Below, piece after piece: positions 59,024-64,000 of a stretch of 64,000 nucleotides of DNA (the stretch's first letter is position 1; every line of letters begins with the position of its first letter). The stretch is from Clostridia bacterium (GTDB taxonomy: Bacteria; Bacillota; Clostridia; Christensenellales; Borkfalkiaceae): NCBI GenBank assembly GCA_017536205.1, contig JAFXHX010000004.1:62001-126000 (forward strand), written 5' to 3'. The notes beneath the pieces are model-generated. The model did not search any database. It was given only the letters and a program-made list of their open reading frames with translations, and was not told the origin of the DNA. A program made the translations under genes and the position numbers.

Positions 59024-60091
59024 ATGAGAATACTATCGTACGATATAGAAAGCACCACGGGTAGCCATAGCGACGGAAGCATGTGCACTTTCGGCTACGT
59101 TATATCGAACGAAAACTTCGACGTTTTAGAGCAAAAAGACATTGTAATGAAGCCTTTTACAAGGCGATACGAAACGCGAATAAAACTCCATTATGAAAAG
59201 GAGTTTATTAAAAAACAACCGCGTTTTACCACTTATTACGACGAGATAAAGGCGCTGTTTGATAGCGCAGACCTAATTATAGGCTTTTCCATTTCTAACG
59301 ACGTTGAGTTTTTAAATAACGCGTGCAATCTATATAAATTACCAAAAATAACCTATAATTTTGCCGACATGCAACTTTTATACAAAACGGTTAATAAACG
59401 CCCTAATATGCAGGGGCTTGAAGGTATAGCAAGCGAACTTTCTATTGATTATCTTGCTCACCGTAGCGATGAAGATGCAAGGGTAACGCTACTCGTTTTA
59501 AAGCACCTTTGTAAGCAAGAAGGTTTATCGGCTTTGGAACTGTTTAGAAAGTTTCACATAACGCTTGGCGTTAACGACGAAAACGAAACCACGCCTTGCA
59601 CTAACGGCACTTATACGCACAAAGAAATAAACTATTTAATTACCGAGTTCGTTGATAAAAATCGCCGTCACTCTCGAAGATATAAGGGTGGGCTATCCTT
59701 TAAAACGTTTGCGTTTTGCGATAAAATACGCTACGGCGATATAGACCTATTCCGTAAAATTATAAAGCGCATATACGACCTTAACGGAAAAATAGGGCAA
59801 ATAGAAAGTTCAAACAACTTCGTGTATATCGAAGGCGAAGTTACCGAAAAGGAAAAAAACGCCTTACAAAGTAGAAACCACGGCAGAAAGCGAATAAGCG
59901 AAATTACGCTAGATAAACTTCTTGAAACGCTTGGCGAACTTCCCGAATTAGATTTTTCTAGCGACGTTGAACTTATTAAAAACCATCGCCAAGAAATTAA
60001 ACGCCAACGCGAAATAAGGCGCCGTGAAAAAAGAAAAGAATATTTTAAAAATAAAGCGAACGAGCAAAAGGCTCAAGAAAACGCGCAATAA
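59024..60091 (+). CDS. DEDDh 3'-5' exonuclease-domain protein
   Basis: The 355-residue protein has a DnaQ-like exonuclease domain (1-170): YDIESTTG (Asp-x-Glu), IIGFSISNDVEFLNNAC (second Asp) and LAHRSDEDARVTLLVL (His..Asp) give the DEDDh set. The C-terminal half is basic and charged (RQEIKRQREIRRREKRKEYF) and may bind nucleic acid. Homologous domains proofread or trim DNA/RNA; the target here is not known. Weak ribosome binding site; preceded by a terminator. Confidence 0.8.
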   Translation: MRILSYDIESTTGSHSDGSMCTFGYVISNENFDVLEQKDIVMKPFTRRYETRIKLHYEKEFIKKQPRFTTYYDEIKALFDSADLIIGFSISNDVEFLNNACNLYKLPKITYNFADMQLLYKTVNKRPNMQGLEGIASELSIDYLAHRSDEDARVTLLVLKHLCKQEGLSALELFRKFHITLGVNDENETTPCTNGTYTHKEINYLITEFVDKNRRHSRRYKGGLSFKTFAFCDKIRYGDIDLFRKIIKRIYDLNGKIGQIESSNNFVYIEGEVTEKEKNALQSRNHGRKRISEITLDKLLETLGELPELDFSSDVELIKNHRQEIKRQREIRRREKRKEYFKNKANEQKAQENAQ

Positions 60092-60095
60092 AAAA

Positions 60096-60116
60096 CCCAC
60101 TTAAAGGTGGGTTTTT
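60096..60116. terminator. terminator between exonuclease and LysR genes
   Basis: CCCAC / GTGGG with a 6-nt loop, flanked by A-run and T-run. Confidence 0.75.
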
Positions 60117-60122
60117 TGCTTG

Positions 60123-61013
60123 TTATAAAAGGTGTTGTTTAGCGTTTTGCTTAATCCACGAAAGAATATAGTTAGAAAATCTTACCATATTTTCGTTCTT
60201 GTGGCTTTCGTAAGGTACGCAAAGCGCAACGGTACGGTATTCGCGTGGCGAAAGTGGTAAAACTTTGGCGCGCACCACTCTTGAGTTAAGTATCATTTCA
60301 GGCTCTAAACAAATACCAAGGTTATTCTCTACCATTGAAACCATAGCGTAGTCGTCACCCGTTCTATATTTAACGTTGGGCGTAACGCCGTGCTTTTTGA
60401 AAACGTAGCGAGAGTCGTGGTCGGTGTTTTCGTTAAGGCAAATAACGCTTTCCTTTTCAAACTCGCTAATGTCAACGCTTGGTTTGTTTGCAAGCGGGTG
60501 GGTTGCAGGTACTACTGCAAACATCTCGTCTTTAACAAGTGGAATTGTTTTAACGTTAAGGCTAATGGGTAGCGATAAAAACGCAAGGTCGCACGCCCCC
60601 GTTTCAAGCGCTTCTTCAATTTCGGCGTAACCACCGTCGATTATAGAAAACTGCGTTTCGGGGTATAAGTTTTTATATCCGTTTATAATAGAAGGCAACC
60701 AGTTAACCGCAACCGACGAAAAGGTTGCAATGGTAATTTGCGAACTTTTTTCACCACGGATTTTCGATGCAAGTTCGCTTGCCTTGTTATCGGCATCGAC
60801 AACCGCTTTTATAGAAGGGAATATTCGCCTACCTTCGTCGGTAAGTTTAACGCCCGCTTTGTTTCTTACCATAAGCGAGAAACCAAGTTCTTCTTCCATA
60901 TTTATAATAAGATGCGTTAAGCCCGATTGCGTAGCGCCGAGTTTTTTAGCCGCAAGTGAGAGCGAACCACTCTCAACCGAATAGATAAACGCTCTGTATT
61001 GTTTTAAAGTCAT
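60123..61013 (-). CDS. LysR-family transcriptional regulator
   Basis: The 296-residue protein has an N-terminal winged HTH (YRAFIYSVESGSLSLAAKKL, ATQSGLTHLIINMEEELG) and a periplasmic-binding-like effector domain from about residue 90 (QITIATFSSVAVNWLPSIIN). It is divergent from a PutP-type symporter gene, and the spacer has TTTCATAT-N12-ATATGAAA, so it probably controls that gene and itself, with proline or a related amino acid as candidate effector. Confidence 0.9.
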   Translation of the reverse strand: MTLKQYRAFIYSVESGSLSLAAKKLGATQSGLTHLIINMEEELGFSLMVRNKAGVKLTDEGRRIFPSIKAVVDADNKASELASKIRGEKSSQITIATFSSVAVNWLPSIINGYKNLYPETQFSIIDGGYAEIEEALETGACDLAFLSLPISLNVKTIPLVKDEMFAVVPATHPLANKPSVDISEFEKESVICLNENTDHDSRYVFKKHGVTPNVKYRTGDDYAMVSMVENNLGICLEPEMILNSRVVRAKVLPLSPREYRTVALCVPYESHKNENMVRFSNYILSWIKQNAKQHLL

Positions 61014-61039
61014 AAGTAAAGCCCTTTAATATTAGAATA

Positions 61040-61067
61040 TTTCATATTATAGCACTGTGATATGAAA
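61040..61067. promoter_or_regulatory. candidate LysR operator
   Basis: Perfect interrupted dyad TTTCATAT (61040-61047) / ATATGAAA (61060-61067) with 12-bp spacer, adjacent to the LysR start; ATATGAAA recurs at 61091. Confidence 0.6.
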
Positions 61068-61104
61068 AAATCAACAAATATTTGTGTAAAATATGAAAAA
61101 TTAT

Positions 61105-61133
61105 TTGATTTTTTTGAAAAATTAGAATATAAT
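61105..61133 (+). promoter_or_regulatory. promoter of putP
   Basis: TTGATT (61105-61110), 17-bp spacer, TATAAT (61128-61133). Confidence 0.8.
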
Positions 61134-61185
61134 GCATTATATAATTTATGTTTGATATGATTTTTCTTCATATAAAGGAGTTATT

Positions 61186-62700
61186 GTGGATATTTGGGAA
61201 CTTATTGCTTTTATAACATACTTTGTAATAGTTCTTGCCATTGGCGTATACTTTTTCATAAAAAGTAAAGGTGCAGGCGAGAAAGAGTATTTCTTAGGTG
61301 GCAGAAAGATGGGTGGTTTTGTTGCTGCACTTTCTGCCGGTGCTTCTGATATGAGCGCGTGGGTGCTTATGGGCTTACCCGGGGCAATTTGCCTTATGGG
61401 TATGGGTCAAGTATGGATATCGGTTGGTTTAATAATCGGTACTATTTGCGCGTGGATTTTCGTTGCACCTAAACTTCGCCGTTATGCAATTAAGGCTGGC
61501 GATGCAATTACTATTCCAGAGTTTTTGTCTAATCGTTTTAAATCAAAAAACAACACGTTAAGAATTATTTGCGCAGTAATATTTATGGTTGCGTACTGTA
61601 TATACACAGCATCTTCAATATCTGCGTGTGGAACACTTTTTGAAACCGTAACTGCAGGTTTTATTAACAAAACTTGGGGTATGATTATAGCCGCTGCCGT
61701 TATTATGGTTTACACCTTATTAGGTGGATTTAAGGCTGTTTGCTGGACCGACTTTTTCCAAGGTTTATTAATGTTAGGCGCTTTGTTATTACTTCCTATA
61801 GTTGCGCTCTTTGTTATGAACGGGGCAGATTTTGCTCCGTTAGGAACGGTAATAACCCCCGAAAACTTCTTCAACCCCTTATCGTCTGGCAAGTTTGACG
61901 GAACAAGTATAATAGATATAATTTCTGGTTTAGGTTGGGGTCTTGGTTACTTCGGTATGCCCCATATACTTGTAAGATACATGTCTATTAAAGATGAAAA
62001 GGAAATGAGAAAGTCACAAATTACCGGCAGTATTTGGACAACGGTTATTTGCATAATGGCATCGGTAGTGGGCCTTGTTGCACATAATTTCTTTGGTGAT
62101 GCTATTAACAGTGGCAATAGCGACCAAGTGTTTATTATGCTTTCGCGCGCTATATTCCCCGGACTTATTTCTGGTATATTAATTTCGGCAATAATAGCAG
62201 CGTCAATGAGTACGGCAGATAGTCAACTTTTAGCATCGTCTTCAGCGTTTGCAAGCGATTTATACAAACCCGTTATAAGAAAAAATGCATCTGGCAAAGA
62301 AACTATGATAGCAGGTCAAATTGCAGTAGGTGTAATTTTAGTAGTTGCGCTTTTAATTGCTCTTAACCCCAATTCTGGTGGTATTATGGGGCTTGTATCT
62401 AACGCATGGTCTATATTTGGCTCGGCGTTTGGTCCTGTAATTTTATTATCGCTTTACTTCCGTAAACTTAATTATACTGGTGCAATATCTTCTATAGTAA
62501 CTGGCTTTGTAACGTCAATAGTTTGGCTTTTCGTTATTTCAAAGGCGTTACCTGCTCCGTTAAGTTCGCTTTACGAAATTATTCCTGGTTTTGCGCTTGC
62601 TTTAATCGTTGCAATAGTAGTATCTCTTACCACTAAAGCACCCTCTAAAGAAGTTACCGATTTGTTTGACGAAGTTTCTAAAATGAGTTCAAAGGAATAA
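61186..62700 (+). CDS. putP: sodium/proline symporter
   Basis: The 504-residue SSS-family transporter begins at GTG 61186 behind AAAGGAG. About 13 spans. YFLGGRKMGGFVAALSAGAS, SDMSAWVLMGLPG and GFKAVCWTDFFQGLLMLGAL are PutP signatures, the Ser/Asp in helix II (GASDMSAW) contacting Na+ and proline. SAIIAASMSTADSQLLASSS is the helix IX motif. It imports proline with Na+. Controlled presumably by the divergent LysR protein. Confidence 0.9.
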   Translation: MDIWELIAFITYFVIVLAIGVYFFIKSKGAGEKEYFLGGRKMGGFVAALSAGASDMSAWVLMGLPGAICLMGMGQVWISVGLIIGTICAWIFVAPKLRRYAIKAGDAITIPEFLSNRFKSKNNTLRIICAVIFMVAYCIYTASSISACGTLFETVTAGFINKTWGMIIAAAVIMVYTLLGGFKAVCWTDFFQGLLMLGALLLLPIVALFVMNGADFAPLGTVITPENFFNPLSSGKFDGTSIIDIISGLGWGLGYFGMPHILVRYMSIKDEKEMRKSQITGSIWTTVICIMASVVGLVAHNFFGDAINSGNSDQVFIMLSRAIFPGLISGILISAIIAASMSTADSQLLASSSAFASDLYKPVIRKNASGKETMIAGQIAVGVILVVALLIALNPNSGGIMGLVSNAWSIFGSAFGPVILLSLYFRKLNYTGAISSIVTGFVTSIVWLFVISKALPAPLSSLYEIIPGFALALIVAIVVSLTTKAPSKEVTDLFDEVSKMSSKE

Positions 62701-62712
62701 AATAAAACAACA

Positions 62713-62742
62713 AAAAAGCAGTGGGTTTTCCCACTGCTTTTT
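62713..62742. terminator. bidirectional terminator of putP and asnA
   Basis: AAAAAGCAGTGGG / CCCACTGCTTTTT with loop TTTT. Confidence 0.9.
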
Positions 62743-62746
62743 AATT

Positions 62747-63754
62747 TTATAAAATGTTAATTCCGTGCTTTAATGCTTCAATTTCAACTTCTTCTGGCCA
62801 AAGCGACGATTGAACTTCGCCTATGTGCGCTTTTTGAAGAATATACATACAAAGCCTTGACTGACCTATGCCACCGCCTATAGTAAGGGGAAGTTCGCCC
62901 GATACTATTTGCTTATGATAGGTAAAGTTAAGTTTATTTTCGGCGTTTGCTTGTTTAAGTTGCTCTAGTAGCGATTTTTCGTCAACCCTTATACCCATAC
63001 TCGAAATCTCAAAGGGGGCGTCGAGTACTTCGTTGTAAAATAAAATATCGCCGTTTAAGTCCCAGTCGTCGTAGTCGGGCGCTCTGCTGTCGTGTGGTTT
63101 GCCGTTTGAAAGTTTTTTACCTATTTGCATTAAAAATACCGTTCCGTACTTTTTGGTAAGGGCGTATTCAAGTTGTTTGCCTTCTAAACCAGGGCACTCT
63201 TTTCGTGCTTGTTCTGCAGTTATAAACTTAACGTTTTCGTTAACGGTTAAGGTTAAGAAAGGGAACTCTTTTTTAGTCATTTCGTTAACTTCGCTTATTG
63301 CTTTAACGATATCTAAAACAACTTTCTTTAAATAGTCGATAGTGCGGTCTTCACGGCTAATAACCCTTTCCCAGTCCCACTGGTCAACGTAAATTGAATG
63401 AACGTTGTCAACGTCGTCGTCACGCCTAATAGCGTTCATATCGGTATAAAGCCCGTAACCACGCGAAAAACCGTACTTTTTAAGCGCAGTTCTCTTCCAC
63501 TTTGCAAGGCTTTGAACAATTTCAGCGTCACGCCCAAGTTCTTTAACGTCGAACCTAACGGCACGTTCAACGCCACTTAAATCGTCGTTAAGCCCGGTGT
63601 CTGAAAACACTAAAAGGGGTGCTGAAACACGGGTTAAATTAAGTTTTTCGGCAAACACTTTTTCAAAATTATCTTTAACGAACTTTATAGCCTTTTGGTT
63701 GGTTATAAGGTCGCAATTTTGTTTGTAGCCTTTGGGTATAAAAAGTTTTTTCAT
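62747..63754 (-). CDS. asnA: aspartate-ammonia ligase
   Basis: The 335-residue enzyme makes asparagine from aspartate, ammonia and ATP via an aspartyl-adenylate, with a class II aminoacyl-tRNA synthetase fold. KKLFIPKGYKQNCDLITNQK, LVFSDTGLNDDLSGVERAV, YVDQWDWERVI and LPLTIGGGIGQSRLCMYILQ (motif 3 Arg) are all typical. It overlaps the upstream galM-like gene by four bases (ATGA). Confidence 0.96.
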   Translation of the reverse strand: MKKLFIPKGYKQNCDLITNQKAIKFVKDNFEKVFAEKLNLTRVSAPLLVFSDTGLNDDLSGVERAVRFDVKELGRDAEIVQSLAKWKRTALKKYGFSRGYGLYTDMNAIRRDDDVDNVHSIYVDQWDWERVISREDRTIDYLKKVVLDIVKAISEVNEMTKKEFPFLTLTVNENVKFITAEQARKECPGLEGKQLEYALTKKYGTVFLMQIGKKLSNGKPHDSRAPDYDDWDLNGDILFYNEVLDAPFEISSMGIRVDEKSLLEQLKQANAENKLNFTYHKQIVSGELPLTIGGGIGQSRLCMYILQKAHIGEVQSSLWPEEVEIEALKHGINIL

Positions 63755-64000
63755 AAAATATCCTTTGTAACGGCAAAGCCGTAAACGGTTTTTGAATAGA
63801 ACGGCTCGTTTGCTTTTATAAACGCACCTTCAAAGTTTGGGTTGTTAACCGCGTTCGGGTAAACTTGGGTTTCTAAACAGAACGAAGAATTAGGAACGTA
63901 AGTTGCGCCGTTTTTACCCTTTCTTTCAGTTAAGAAATAACCCGTATATAGTTGAACACCCGGCCTATCGGTATAAACGCTCATTAAAACGCCCGTTTTT
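63751..64000 (-). CDS. galM: aldose 1-epimerase (galactose mutarotase), 3' part only
   Basis: The frame continues past the right edge: KTGVL precedes the Met at 63984, so this is the C-terminal end. VYTDRPGVQLYTGYFL and SFCLETQVYPNAVNNPNFEG are the conserved mutarotase C-terminus including the catalytic Glu. It ends on the ATGA shared with asnA. Confidence 0.88.
   Translation of the reverse strand, partial: KTGVLMSVYTDRPGVQLYTGYFLTERKGKNGATYVPNSSFCLETQVYPNAVNNPNFEGAFIKANEPFYSKTVYGFAVTKDIL

Overview
The window reads as a low-to-moderate GC chromosomal stretch of a Firmicutes/Clostridia-type anaerobe. The evidence is strong AAAGGAG ribosome binding sites, TTGACA-N17-TATAAT promoters, intrinsic terminators after most units, a PyrR-attenuated pyr operon led by pyrR, pyrK/pyrD class 1B, YqzL-RecO, an L27 with a Firmicutes N-terminal extension, pyruvate phosphate dikinase plus GTP-type PEP carboxykinase, and a YwmB/SpoIIQ-like pair. 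The shared domains of unknown function and the codon style suggest an uncultured gut lineage such as Christensenellales; that placement is inference. No rRNA, tRNA, CRISPR array, prophage or intact insertion sequence was seen.

Layout. 0-3.8 kb: a fumarate reductase/succinate dehydrogenase-like FeS subunit (cut by the left edge) and flavoprotein, with an AspT/YidE-type antiporter. 3.8-6.2 kb: an epimerase-like enzyme on the minus strand, then a cobalamin riboswitch with its own terminator driving a DUF4430 lipoprotein and an ECF S component. 6.2-7.9 kb: KDPG aldolase and KDG kinase. 8.3-9.2 kb: yqzL-recO. 9.2-10.8 kb: a pair of YwaF-like membrane proteins (a second pair lies at 45.5-47.0 kb). 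11-13.7 kb: ppdK. 14-14.8 kb: a divergent XRE regulator/PH-domain pair with two matched operators. 15.1-25.1 kb: pyrR-pyrC-carB-pyrK-pyrD-pyrF-pyrE-pyrB-pyrI plus a nitroreductase, with no carA. 25.3-27 kb: FAD oxidoreductase and HU on the minus strand. 27-31.6 kb: an AraM-like/AraL-like pair, then YwmB-like, SpoIIQ-like and an M1 peptidase lipoprotein. 31.7-38 kb: an LRR lipoprotein, a large membrane protein ending in a uL15-like domain, and a Ca2+-type P-ATPase. 38-43 kb: a small-multidrug-export protein, a TtcA-like enzyme and a kinase-MFS-phosphatase operon. 43-50.4 kb: an acidic protein sharing a domain with the large membrane protein, an antiporter, YqeY-Mrp and DUF1846. 50.4-51.2 kb: rplU-rpmA with a leader. 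51.6-64 kb: an XRE regulator, pckG, patatin, SGNH hydrolase, a structured RNA-like element, a lipoprotein, a DEDD exonuclease, LysR/putP, asnA and a partial galM.

Most unusual feature: a family of modular repeats in the 3' intergenic regions at about 7.9-8.2, 13.7-14.05, 25.15-25.28 and 51.2-51.5 kb, all in the same orientation and all just downstream of plus-strand genes. Each holds a start box, a hairpin with a single 3' bulge whose stem bases covary between copies, and a box containing GAGCCTTGTCTTGCTTG. A second candidate is a three-hairpin array with GNNA loops enclosed by a 12-13 bp stem at 56.9-57.0 kb. Metabolically, ppdK and pckG control the PEP/pyruvate/oxaloacetate node, and the fumarate reductase-like pair with a dicarboxylate-type antiporter would fit fermentative electron disposal to succinate.
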